A stretch of 41,116 nucleotides of DNA from Clostridia bacterium (GTDB lineage: Bacteria > Bacillota > Clostridia > Oscillospirales > UBA644). This document shows positions 1-7,790 of this stretch, piece by piece (within the stretch, counting starts at the first letter, position 1; each line of letters starts with the position of its first letter). The notes under the pieces were generated by a model, which ran no database searches, was not told the DNA's origin, and saw only the letters and a program-made list of their open reading frames with translations. The position numbers and the translations under genes are program-made. The stretch is from NCBI GenBank assembly GCA_014872655.1, contig WHHJ01000011.1, positions 1 through 41,116 on the forward strand. Direction: 5' to 3'.

Positions 1-810
1 GTGGAAAACACTGTACAATCTCAACAATTCCCTCTTATATTGAAACGATTGGGATATTTAAATGATAAAAAGTTAACGATTGGATCGGACATTGAAATGG
101 ACGATGTACTGATCTTATATTCTTTAGACGGTGTTGCGGAGTTTTTTAAAAATCGGGATTTAAAATATTTGACGGCCAATGACGTTGTTGTTTCAGCGTG
201 TCATTATCCGATGAAATTTCGGTCTGTTTCTGCGAAGCGGTGGGAATGTTTTTATGTGGTTGTTTCAGGTGCGTATGCGACCTATTTTTACAATTTGGTT
301 CGTCCGGGTTCTGGGATTGTCCGTGTGGATCCTCTGAGCGGCGTATTGGATTGTTTTTCTGAGTTATTAGAGATTGATTATGATGGGTCGTTGCTTTCAT
401 ATATGAAATCCAGTACAAAATTAAATGATTTGTTTACCGAATTATATCAAATATCTCTTCGTGTTAATCAAAGTAAAAAAGCACTTCCGCCGCGGGATAC
501 TTATGTGAATGCTGCACTTCGATATATTGCAGAACATTTTAAAGAAGGTATTACAGTGGATGATGTTTGTGGTAACATTGGTTTTTCCAAACATTATTTT
601 TGCCGGGTTTTTAAAGAGAATACAGGGATGACGATTCATCGCTATATCAATGAAAGCAGGATCAATCGGGCTAAGGAGTTATTATCTTATTCTAAACTTT
701 CTGTTGCCACCATTGCAACAGAGATGGGGTTTAAAAATACCTTGACGTTTATTCGTAATTTTAAAGCCTATACCAATATGACACCTTCGGAATATCGGCA
801 AAATTTTTAA
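1..810 (+). CDS. AraC-family transcriptional regulator (may be 5' truncated)
   Basis: A 269-residue protein read from a GTG at base 1, so the true start may lie outside the window. The C-terminal ~100 residues are a typical AraC/XylS DNA-binding domain with two helix-turn-helix units: the first around 'TVDDVCGNIGFSKHYFCRVFKE', read here as residues ~182-204, the second around 'SVATIATEMGFKN', followed by the family ending 'F..Y.NMTPSEYR'. The N-terminal half looks like a cupin-type sensing domain and suggests no ligand. No partner gene is visible. It lies about 9.7 kb from the microcompartment locus, with several unrelated genes between, so nothing links it to that locus. The family is secure; the target and ligand are unknown. 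Confidence 0.88.
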   Translation: MENTVQSQQFPLILKRLGYLNDKKLTIGSDIEMDDVLILYSLDGVAEFFKNRDLKYLTANDVVVSACHYPMKFRSVSAKRWECFYVVVSGAYATYFYNLVRPGSGIVRVDPLSGVLDCFSELLEIDYDGSLLSYMKSSTKLNDLFTELYQISLRVNQSKKALPPRDTYVNAALRYIAEHFKEGITVDDVCGNIGFSKHYFCRVFKENTGMTIHRYINESRINRAKELLSYSKLSVATIATEMGFKNTLTFIRNFKAYTNMTPSEYRQNF

Positions 811-1209
811 GTTTAGGTTGTTTATTGGTTGGTTCGCTATCAACCAGGATTATTTTTTGTGTTGTGTAAAGCGTTTTTAGCATGCGCAATTTTTTTCGTG
901 CGATGACCTCCGCCAACTGATAAGATGACAATACGTTTATTGTTTGACAGTAACGAAGGTTTTTGTCGGCGCAAAGGGTTTTTGCGTATTCTCTCAGAGG
1001 TTTCGAACAAAGATGCCCAAAAAGTTCTGCTTTTAACAATTGGTTGGGGACTATTAGTTTGCTTTGCCGAATGAGACAGGTTTGTTTTTAAGGAATAAGC
1101 GGTTTTTGCTTGACTTTGGAAAACATTTTTGTTATTATTATAAAGCAAACGGGGAAAGATATCCGCAAGCAGAAAAATGTTTTTTTGAATGGTTTGAGGT
1201 GTATATAAA
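811..1209. other. Intergenic region of about 400 bp with one promoter
   Basis: I see no convincing gene between the AraC gene and the FemA/B-like gene. Open frames here on the minus strand lack family features and good ribosome sites. The only recognisable element is the sigma-A-type promoter at 1110-1138. Confidence 0.5.
1110..1138 (+). promoter_or_regulatory. Sigma-A promoter for the FemA/B-like operon
   Basis: A -35 box TTGACT (1110-1115) and a -10 box TATTAT (1133-1138) are separated by 17 bp. They lie about 70 bp upstream of the start at 1210. Confidence 0.6.
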
Positions 1210-2472
1210 ATGTATTTGTTTGAACAGGTTTCGGCGGAAGAAGCTGGGAAATTTGCTAAGGAAAACGGGATTTTTTCTCAGACGGAAAATTGGGCACATT
1301 TTCGGACTCTTTTTCGGCCATCTGCTTTTTTAGGAAAGGATGAGTCTGGAAAAATTGTTTTAAGTTGTATTTTATTCCGTTTGCCTATTTATGGTACGCC
1401 CTGGTCAATCGGATATGCAACGCGGGGATTTGTTTGCGACTTTACTAATGAACAACTGGTAACAGAGTTTACAGCATATTTAAAAGCTTTTATGAAGAGA
1501 AAGCACGTGATTTATGCGATTATAGATCCCTGGTGTGATTATAAAATTGATTTTCAGGATCCCCAATATGATGTTTGCGCCTTGTTAACACGTTTGGGAT
1601 ATGAGCGTACAGAAGGCCGCATTATGCAGCCCGCAACCAATTATCGGCTGCATATCGATGCTTCGCGTGACATTGAAGAAGAACGTAAACGAATTTTTGA
1701 CGGATTTGCAGTGAAATTGCAAAACGATATCCGGATTAGTGCAGAGCGCGGGGTAACAGTGGAGAAGTCTACGAAAGAAAACTTAGACGAATTTGTTTCC
1801 ATTTTTTATCGTTTATTGCTGGAAACGGACGCTAAAAAAGGTTTCGGACACCGAAATCTCGAATATTATCAGAAGTTTGCACGTAGTTTATCGGATTATG
1901 TGACAATCTACCTATATAAATATAACAGTAAAGTAGATATTGCTTATACAGAGAAAGTGTTGCAGGAAGTGCGGGATCAGATTCAACGTTATGATGACGA
2001 GATTGCAGATCCGCAGACAACGGACAAAAAACGGGAGCGATTGGCTCCGAAACGCAAAGAAGCTGTCAAACAGTTGGAGGCTACAGAGAAACGGTTGCAG
2101 GTGTCTAAACAGTTGACAGACGATCCGTATATTTCGGCTTCTTTTTATATTAAGATGGGCAACAAGGCGTACAACTTTTATGGGGCCAATGCCAAAGCTT
2201 TGAGAGATTTGCGATTGACGGCCAATTACTGGGATATGATTCGAGACAGTATAGACGGAAATGTGACAACATTCAATATGGGCGGAACGTTAAAGTTAAA
2301 TACGGAAGATATCAAAAAAGACAGTATGTATGATTTATATTTATATAAGAAGCAATACGGCGGAGAGTTTGTGCAGATGCCCGGAGAATTCTTTTTAATT
2401 CGGGATCGGAAGAAGTATGAATTCTTCCATAAAAAACTGAATTATTTCCGGCGTATGGTTTATCACTTCTAA
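1210..2472 (+). CDS. FemA/FemB-family peptidoglycan bridge aminoacyltransferase
   Basis: A 420-residue protein with the layout of Fem ligases, which use aminoacyl-tRNA to add amino acids to the lipid II or peptidoglycan stem peptide. Two GNAT-like halves are separated by a charged helical arm. The first half includes 'FSQTENWAHF' and 'GYATRGFVCDF' near the N-terminus. The middle (~residues 240-305) is rich in Glu, Lys, Gln and Arg and should form the coiled-coil arm typical of Fem proteins. The C-terminal half has 'YNFYGANAKALRDLRLTANYW', reading into the usual Fem end 'FNMGGT'. The stop codon overlaps the next start (TAATG at 2470-2474), so the pseudouridine synthase is probably translationally coupled. 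The amino acid added cannot be told from the sequence. Confidence 0.87.
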   Translation: MYLFEQVSAEEAGKFAKENGIFSQTENWAHFRTLFRPSAFLGKDESGKIVLSCILFRLPIYGTPWSIGYATRGFVCDFTNEQLVTEFTAYLKAFMKRKHVIYAIIDPWCDYKIDFQDPQYDVCALLTRLGYERTEGRIMQPATNYRLHIDASRDIEEERKRIFDGFAVKLQNDIRISAERGVTVEKSTKENLDEFVSIFYRLLLETDAKKGFGHRNLEYYQKFARSLSDYVTIYLYKYNSKVDIAYTEKVLQEVRDQIQRYDDEIADPQTTDKKRERLAPKRKEAVKQLEATEKRLQVSKQLTDDPYISASFYIKMGNKAYNFYGANAKALRDLRLTANYWDMIRDSIDGNVTTFNMGGTLKLNTEDIKKDSMYDLYLYKKQYGGEFVQMPGEFFLIRDRKKYEFFHKKLNYFRRMVYHF

Positions 2473-3170
2473 TGAAGCGGCTGGATGCGGTGTTGACCGC
2501 GGCCGGAATTTGCAGCAGAAGGCAGGCTGCAGAATGGATTCGGCAAGGATGTGTGTCTGTTGATGGACAAATTGTGCGTTCGGCGGCTTTACATATTCCG
2601 TCGACGGCACGTGTTGCGGTAAACGGACAGGAAGTTGCTACCGAGGAATTTGTTTATTTGATGATGAATAAGCCTTTAGGTGCGGTATGTGCAACAAGCG
2701 GGGCAGAAAAGTGTGTGGTGGACTGGGTTCCTAAGATTTGGTCACGACGTGGGATTTTTCCCGTTGGAAGATTGGATAAGGATACGTCGGGGTTGTTGAT
2801 CTTAACAAACGACGGAGTATTTGGACATCGGTTGACGTCTCCTCATGCGCATGTACCTAAAGTTTATTTAGCGCAATTGCAAAGGGAACTGGATGATGCG
2901 ACGATTTGCGCGTTCGAAAAGGGAATGACCTTGCGGGACGGGTTGCACACACTGCCGGCAAAAGTAGAAGCCGTTGCAGACCGTTTGGCGCGTGTGACTG
3001 TTTATGAAGGAAAGTACCATCAAGTGCGCCGCATGTTTGCCGCATGCGGAAATTTTGTGTGCGCGTTGCACCGGGAGCAAATCGGGGATTTGGTGCTGGA
3101 TTCGGCTTTGTCGGCTGGCCAGGTGCGGGAATTGACTGCGGAGGAAAAAAATCTTTTGAACAAAAAGTGA
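2472..3170 (+). CDS. RsuA/RluB-family pseudouridine synthase
   Basis: A 232-residue enzyme that converts uridine to pseudouridine in rRNA. An N-terminal S4 RNA-binding domain covers about residues 1-60 ('RLDAVLTAAGICSRRQAAEWI'). The catalytic domain follows, with the family motif GRLDKDTSGLLILTNDG, whose first Asp is the catalytic residue, and the C-terminal motif 'EGKYHQVRRMFAACGN'. The length is normal for the RsuA/RluB/RluE/RluF group; the modified site cannot be assigned. It overlaps the upstream FemA/B-like gene by one base. Confidence 0.92.
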   Translation: MKRLDAVLTAAGICSRRQAAEWIRQGCVSVDGQIVRSAALHIPSTARVAVNGQEVATEEFVYLMMNKPLGAVCATSGAEKCVVDWVPKIWSRRGIFPVGRLDKDTSGLLILTNDGVFGHRLTSPHAHVPKVYLAQLQRELDDATICAFEKGMTLRDGLHTLPAKVEAVADRLARVTVYEGKYHQVRRMFAACGNFVCALHREQIGDLVLDSALSAGQVRELTAEEKNLLNKK

Positions 3171-3176
3171 TATTCC

Positions 3177-3205
3177 TTGACTTTTAAAAAATATGGGCAT
3201 ATAAT
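3177..3205 (+). promoter_or_regulatory. Sigma-A promoter for the Gfo/Idh/MocA gene
   Basis: TTGACT (3177-3182) and TATAAT (3200-3205) have a 17 bp spacer. The start codon at 3247 is about 40 bp downstream, with a GGGGAGACAAGG ribosome site. Confidence 0.75.
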
Positions 3206-3246
3206 AAAACACGAAAAAGCGTATCTGTAAAAGGGGAGACAAGGAT

Positions 3247-4314
3247 ATGGAAAAGTGTAAGATTGCGATTGTCGGATACGGTGGAATGGCAAAATATTGG
3301 CATGTTCCTCGTTTGTTAGAGATGCCGGATGAGGTAGAACTTGTAGGTGTATACGATATTTTACCGGAAAAACAACAGCAGTTAATTGATGATTATCAAG
3401 GTAAGATTCATGCTTATCGTACATTTGAAGAATTGTTGCAGGACAAGCAGGTGGAATTGGCCATTGTTGCGATCCCGAACGATGAACATTTGCCGGTATG
3501 CTGTGCGCTGATGGAGCATAAAATCAATGTGATTTGTGAAAAGCCGGTTGCGTTGAACTCGGAAGAATTGGAGCAGATGATTCGCTGTTCCGAAGAAAAC
3601 GGCGTATTATTTACCGTTCACCAGAACAGACGGTGGGATGAGGATTATTTAATTATTAAAAAGTTATATGATGAAAATACATTAGGCCCTATTTTTAATG
3701 TGGAAAGCCGTGTTCACGGGTCTCGAGGCATTCCGGGAGACTGGCGCAATACGAAAAAGGCCGGAGGCGGCATGGTGTTTGACTGGGGAATTCATTTGTT
3801 TGACCAGTTGTATATGTTGACCGAATGGGACGAAGTAGTATCCGTATATGCGGTTCTTTCATATGTAACCAATGAGCAGGTAGACGACGGCTTTAAGGTG
3901 TTGTTGAAGTTTAAAAACGGGCTGGAATGCCATGTAGAAGTGGGAACTTCAAACTTTATTGAGTTGCCGCGTTGGTATGTAATGGGCGAAAACGGAAGCG
4001 CCGTGATTTACGATTGGAATGTAAACGGTAAGATCGTTAAAGTGACCGACTGGGAAAAACGGGATGCTGTTCCTGTTGCGACGGCCGCGGGCTTGACCAA
4101 AACGATGGCGCCGAGAACCGATGAAACGATTGCCGAAGAACCGTTGCCTCGAATTCCGTCAGATATCAAGGATTTTTACCGAAATGTCATTCGGGCTATT
4201 CGCGGACAAGAACCGCAGTTAATTACGCATGAGCAGTTGCGGCGTACCATGAAGTTGATGGAAGCGGTGTTTGAATCTGCTCGCAGAAACGAGGTTATTC
4301 ATGAAACGATTTAA
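3247..4314 (+). CDS. Gfo/Idh/MocA-family NAD(P)-dependent oxidoreductase
   Basis: A 355-residue sugar or inositol dehydrogenase-like protein. The N-terminal Rossmann domain has the nucleotide-binding motif 'IAIVGYGGMAKYWH' and the family signature 'VICEKPVALNSEE', which contains the conserved EKP lysine. The C-terminal alpha/beta domain includes 'GGGMVFDWGIHLFDQLYML', with the Asp and His expected near the active site. Members oxidise or reduce hydroxyl groups on sugars, cyclitols and similar compounds; the substrate cannot be assigned. It has its own sigma-A promoter, and its last 14 bases overlap the small membrane protein gene, indicating an operon. Confidence 0.9.
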   Translation: MEKCKIAIVGYGGMAKYWHVPRLLEMPDEVELVGVYDILPEKQQQLIDDYQGKIHAYRTFEELLQDKQVELAIVAIPNDEHLPVCCALMEHKINVICEKPVALNSEELEQMIRCSEENGVLFTVHQNRRWDEDYLIIKKLYDENTLGPIFNVESRVHGSRGIPGDWRNTKKAGGGMVFDWGIHLFDQLYMLTEWDEVVSVYAVLSYVTNEQVDDGFKVLLKFKNGLECHVEVGTSNFIELPRWYVMGENGSAVIYDWNVNGKIVKVTDWEKRDAVPVATAAGLTKTMAPRTDETIAEEPLPRIPSDIKDFYRNVIRAIRGQEPQLITHEQLRRTMKLMEAVFESARRNEVIHETI

Positions 4315-4567
4315 GGCATCTGGTAAAAAACGGATGTTCTTGTTCTTGCAGACCGGGCTGGTTTTATTGTTGGTATGTGCTATCGGTTTGTATGCACAAC
4401 CGGCACTTGGGGCACAAGAGTCTGCCCAGGAGTCTGAAGAAAAGGATATTGTGGCCCAGGTTCCGCCAAAACAAAACAATTGGGTGCAAATAGGATTGGT
4501 TTGTTTTATGGGGCTGGCGACAATCGCTTATGGGATTTTTTTGATCCGCCGTGCGGATGATGATTAA
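4301..4567 (+). CDS. Small membrane protein of unknown function
   Basis: An 88-residue protein I do not recognise. A basic N-terminus is followed by a hydrophobic stretch (~residues 12-32) ending near 'AQPALGA', which could be a signal-peptide cleavage site. A short acidic, Gln-rich linker follows, then a second hydrophobic segment (~residues 62-82) ending in positive residues and three aspartates. It is probably a single-pass protein with a cleaved signal or a two-pass protein. The start at 4301 was chosen because GAGG lies a suitable distance upstream. A strong terminator follows directly. Confidence 0.6.
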   Translation: MKRFKASGKKRMFLFLQTGLVLLLVCAIGLYAQPALGAQESAQESEEKDIVAQVPPKQNNWVQIGLVCFMGLATIAYGIFLIRRADDD

Positions 4568-4576
4568 GTTGCAATG

Positions 4577-4610
4577 CAAGCCGCACCGATTCAAGTGTGG
4601 CTTGTTTTTT
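4577..4610 (+). terminator. Intrinsic terminator
   Basis: A 10 bp stem (4577-4586 with 4595-4604, one G-U pair) is followed by six T residues. It ends the Gfo/Idh/MocA transcript. Confidence 0.85.
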
Positions 4611-4651
4611 AAAGAAAGATAAGTTCAAAAAATCGGAAGGAGTAAAGCAGA

Positions 4652-5170
4652 ATGAACGAAGTAATACAATGTTTATGTACGCGCCGCAGCGTGCGTGCCT
4701 TTCAATCTAAGCAGGTGGAAGAATCGCAATTAGCCCAGATTTTACAAGCCGGAACTTTTGCACCGTCCGGACGAGGTATGCAGGCAACAAAAATGGTTGT
4801 GGTTCAAGATCCAAAAACGATTGCGCAAATGTCTGCGCTGAATGCAGCGGTTATGGGAAGTGATGCGGATCCGTTTTACGGTGCACCTACGGTGATTGTT
4901 GTGTTTGCCGACCGGAATCGCAATACTTATATCGAAGATGGCTCTTTGGTGTTGGGAAACCTGATGAATGCTGCGCATGCTGTCGGAGTAGACAGTTGCT
5001 GGATTCATCGTGCCCGCGAAGTTTTTGAAAGTGAGCAAGGGAAAACGCTGAAACGGCAATGGGGAATCGGTGATGATTATGTCGGGATCGGCAACTGTAT
5101 TTTAGGTTACGGTGCGGGGGATTATCCGCAGGCAAAACCGCGAAAAGAAGATCAAATTGTGAGAGTGTAA
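4652..5170 (+). CDS. Nitroreductase-family FMN oxidoreductase
   Basis: A 172-residue flavoprotein. The N-terminus 'CTRRSVRAFQSKQV' is the standard FMN phosphate-binding start of the family, followed by 'GTFAPSGRGMQATKMVVV', also typical. The C-terminal 'GIGNCILGYGAGDYPQAKPRK' matches the usual family end. It is on the short side for the family. Relatives reduce nitro compounds, quinones or flavins with NAD(P)H; the natural substrate is unknown. A GGAAGGAG ribosome site precedes the start. It is probably cotranscribed with azlCD, whose first start is 6 bp downstream. Confidence 0.9.
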   Translation: MNEVIQCLCTRRSVRAFQSKQVEESQLAQILQAGTFAPSGRGMQATKMVVVQDPKTIAQMSALNAAVMGSDADPFYGAPTVIVVFADRNRNTYIEDGSLVLGNLMNAAHAVGVDSCWIHRAREVFESEQGKTLKRQWGIGDDYVGIGNCILGYGAGDYPQAKPRKEDQIVRV

Positions 5171-5175
5171 CGGGT

Positions 5176-5871
5176 ATGTGGAAAAAAGCTTTCCGGGCAG
5201 CGTTTCCTTTAACGCTGCCCGTTTTGGCTGGATATTTGGTGTTGGGCATTGGCTTTGGTGTTTTGCTGCAGCGGGCCGGATTCGGAATTGGCTGGGCATT
5301 GCTGATGAGTTTTACCATTTATTCGGGGTCGATGCAGTATGTAGGTGTGAGTGTGCTCAGCGGGGGTATTTCATTGTTGAATGCCGCTGTGATTACGGTT
5401 ACGGTTAATGCCCGATATTTATTTTATGGGCTTTCAATGCTGGAGCGGTTTCGCGGGCTTGGATGGAAAAAGCTACCGTTGATTTTTGGATTGACCGACG
5501 AGACTTATTCTATTATTTGCACTACACCGGTTCCGATTGGAATGAATCGAGGCGTTTTTTATCTGGCGTTATCGATGTTGAATCAGTCGTATTGGATTAT
5601 GGGTAGTTGTATCGGGTCTTTGATTGGGTCTGCCTTTGCTTTTGATTCAGCCGGAATGGAATTTTCGATGACGGCGCTGTTTGTGGTACTGTTTGTAGAG
5701 CAGTGGCTGACTGATAAGGATAGCCGGATATTGGCTGTGATCGGGGTCGGACTTTCCTTTTTGTGTTTGGTGATTTTGGGTGCAGATCGGTTTATTGTGC
5801 CGTCTATGATTTTGATTGTTGTGGTTTTAGCGTTTTTACGAAAACCGCTTCAGAAAAAGGAGGCGGGATAA
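5176..5871 (+). CDS. azlC: AzlC-family branched-chain amino acid exporter, large subunit
   Basis: A 231-residue, very hydrophobic protein with about seven predicted membrane spans. It shows the AzlC hallmarks 'GFGVLLQRAGFG', 'SFTIYSGSMQYVGVS' and 'TVNARYLFYGLSMLERF'. AzlC works with the small partner AzlD, encoded immediately downstream. Family members export branched-chain amino acids or analogues (Bacillus subtilis AzlCD gives 4-azaleucine resistance). The ribosome site is weak and the gene lies 6 bp after the nitroreductase stop, so it probably depends on upstream translation. Confidence 0.92.
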   Translation: MWKKAFRAAFPLTLPVLAGYLVLGIGFGVLLQRAGFGIGWALLMSFTIYSGSMQYVGVSVLSGGISLLNAAVITVTVNARYLFYGLSMLERFRGLGWKKLPLIFGLTDETYSIICTTPVPIGMNRGVFYLALSMLNQSYWIMGSCIGSLIGSAFAFDSAGMEFSMTALFVVLFVEQWLTDKDSRILAVIGVGLSFLCLVILGADRFIVPSMILIVVVLAFLRKPLQKKEAG

Positions 5872-5873
5872 TC

Positions 5874-6203
5874 ATGAACCAGACAATCCATGCCGTTTTA
5901 TTGGTTGGCGTGATGTCAGTCGGGACAATTCTATTGCGGTTTTTACCGTTTTTATTGTTTCCGTCAGGAAAAAAGACCCCTGCGTTTGTAACCTATCTGG
6001 GAAAGGTTTTGCCGTTTGCCATGATCGGATTACTAGTAGTATATTGTTTAAAAGACGTCTCTGTTTTTTCGGGCAGTCATGGGTTGCCGGAGTTGATTGC
6101 TATGGCGGTTGTCGTGGTGTTGCATGTTTGGCGGCGAAACACCCTGCTTTCAGTGGCGTCCGGTACCATTTGTTATATGCTTTTAGTTCAGTTTGTATTT
6201 TAA
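5874..6203 (+). CDS. azlD: AzlD-family small subunit of branched-chain amino acid exporter
   Basis: A 109-residue membrane protein with about three spans, starting two bases after the azlC stop with AAAAAGGAGG just upstream. 'TILLRFLPFLLF' and 'TYLGKVLPFAMIGLLVVYCLKD' match AzlD. An open frame extends further 5', but 5874 is supported by the ribosome site and by family length. It forms the exporter with AzlC. A strong terminator follows at 6213-6249. Confidence 0.9.
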   Translation: MNQTIHAVLLVGVMSVGTILLRFLPFLLFPSGKKTPAFVTYLGKVLPFAMIGLLVVYCLKDVSVFSGSHGLPELIAMAVVVVLHVWRRNTLLSVASGTICYMLLVQFVF

Positions 6204-6212
6204 AAAAGATAG

Positions 6213-6249
6213 AGCCGGACACGGGATTGGTTCCCGTGTCCGGCTTTTT
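6213..6249 (+). terminator. Intrinsic terminator after azlD
   Basis: A perfect 14 bp stem (6213-6226 with 6232-6245), a five-base loop and a T run. Confidence 0.9.
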
Positions 6250-6325
6250 GCCAAGAGGGTTAAGGCCTTTCGGATTTTGAGTGTTTCATGGGCTCTCTGT
6301 TTCGTTTGCAGCCGCATAGTATTAT

Positions 6326-6374
6326 AAACGCCACACAAGATATCCGCTTTTTCACCGGAGTTGTGTGGCGTTTT
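6326..6374. terminator. Hairpin between convergent transcripts
   Basis: A 13 bp inverted repeat (6326-6338 with 6361-6373), loop 22 bases, lies between azlD and the end of the convergent MATE gene. The T tracts are short on both strands, so termination is plausible but not certain. Confidence 0.5.
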
Positions 6375-6437
6375 GGGCTTTATTTCAGAGATTATAAAAA
6401 TTATTTGGTTAGGAGATTAAATTCTTGTAGTTTGTTT

Positions 6438-7769
6438 TTAATTTGTTTTGGCGCTCTGTTTCAGCTTTTTTGCTGTTTGTGCGACAAAGATAATACAGAA
6501 AACAAACATGACGGCTTCCGCAGCCGGGAAAGTACTCCAAATTCCGGACATGCCAAGCAGTTGCGATAAAAGGACGGCAAACACTAAAACAAAAATAATA
6601 CCACGGCCGATGGATAGGAAAAAGGATTGTTTTGCGTGCTCTTGCGCAGCCAAAAAGGCAATACTGACAATATTGATTCCGGCGAACAGAAATCCGGTAA
6701 AATAGATTCTCATTCCGTCCTGGGCAAGTTGCTGTAAGGTGGCGTCTGACGTACTGTTAAATGCGTGTACCAAGGGCGTAGTAAAAATCCATGCCGCCGC
6801 TGTAATCAGTACCCCGATTGAGGCGCTGAGCAGCAGTGAGTAGTGCAGTAGCCGGCGGCATTGTTGTGCTTGTCCGGCTCCGTGATATCGACTGATCAGC
6901 GGTTGGATTCCCTGGCAGATTCCTGTAAAAATCGCCAATGCGACTAGTGCTAGATTTGCGACAATTCCGTATGCGGCGACCCCGATATTGCCGCTGATAT
7001 TTAAAGTCAGCAGATTAAAAACCGCTAAAACAATTCCGGAAGAAATTTCTGTAATAAAGGAAGATGCTCCCAATGCACAAGCGTCCGCAAAGCGACGTAA
7101 TATCCCCTGGGGTATGCAGAGATGAAAGTGACTTTTCTTTCTTGCAATGCGAGTGGATAAAATAGCGATACTGATTGCGGGGGCCAGTCCGGTTGCCAGT
7201 GCTGCTCCGAAAATACCCATATTGAGCGGAAACATCAGCACATAATCCAAAACAACATTGGATAAACTTCCAATCAGCATTCCGCACATGGCCAAGTTTG
7301 GCGCTCCGTCATTACGCATAAAGGCAATCAGAATGTTGTTGCCGATGAATAGCGGGGCAAAAGACATCAATGTTTTTAAGTAGGTCCCGCACATTTCTAT
7401 AATTTGTTCTTTTGCGCCGAACAGACGTGCCAACTGCGGTGCGGCAAGCTGTCCGATTAGTAAAAAGATGATGCCCAGGGTGAGCCCAGTGAGTAAGCAA
7501 ACGGTAAAGGTGTTATCTGCGCCGCGATTATTTTTTTGTGCGCGGCAGATCGTATATCGGGTTGCTCCACCCACGCCGATCATCAGTCCCATGGCATTAA
7601 TCAGAGTAAAAAGAGGGAGCGCGATATTCAATGCCGTCAGCCCGTCCGGGCCAAGACGGGCTGAGATAAAGTAAGTGTCTGCGAGAATGTAGCATGAAAG
7701 TCCGATCATGCCTAATATATTCAGGCTGGTGTATCGGAGAAACTCTTGCAGGAGGGTTTTCTGTTTCAT
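6438..7769 (-). CDS. MATE-family multidrug/Na+ antiporter
   Basis: A 443-residue protein with about 12 membrane spans and the internal twofold layout of MATE exporters. Visible features include the N-terminal 'FLRYTSLNILGMIGLSCYILADTYFI', the conserved GLTALNIALPLF and 'GVGGATRYTICRAQ', and 'GICQGIQPLISRYHGAG' in the second half. MATE proteins export cationic drugs, metabolites or flavins using Na+ or H+ gradients; the substrate is unknown. It starts 21 bp after the recombinase-like gene on the same strand, so the two probably share a transcript. Confidence 0.93.
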   Translation of the reverse strand: MKQKTLLQEFLRYTSLNILGMIGLSCYILADTYFISARLGPDGLTALNIALPLFTLINAMGLMIGVGGATRYTICRAQKNNRGADNTFTVCLLTGLTLGIIFLLIGQLAAPQLARLFGAKEQIIEMCGTYLKTLMSFAPLFIGNNILIAFMRNDGAPNLAMCGMLIGSLSNVVLDYVLMFPLNMGIFGAALATGLAPAISIAILSTRIARKKSHFHLCIPQGILRRFADACALGASSFITEISSGIVLAVFNLLTLNISGNIGVAAYGIVANLALVALAIFTGICQGIQPLISRYHGAGQAQQCRRLLHYSLLLSASIGVLITAAAWIFTTPLVHAFNSTSDATLQQLAQDGMRIYFTGFLFAGINIVSIAFLAAQEHAKQSFFLSIGRGIIFVLVFAVLLSQLLGMSGIWSTFPAAEAVMFVFCIIFVAQTAKKLKQSAKTN

Positions 7770-7790
7770 CCGGTTCTCATGTCCTTTCTT

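Noticed and set aside
1..810. AraC protein as regulator of the microcompartment operon
   Set aside because: It is about 9.7 kb away with several separate transcription units between; no shared site was identified.
6288..6569. 93-codon plus-strand frame between azlD and MATE
   Set aside because: It crosses a hairpin and runs into the antisense of the MATE gene; no ribosome site and no homology.
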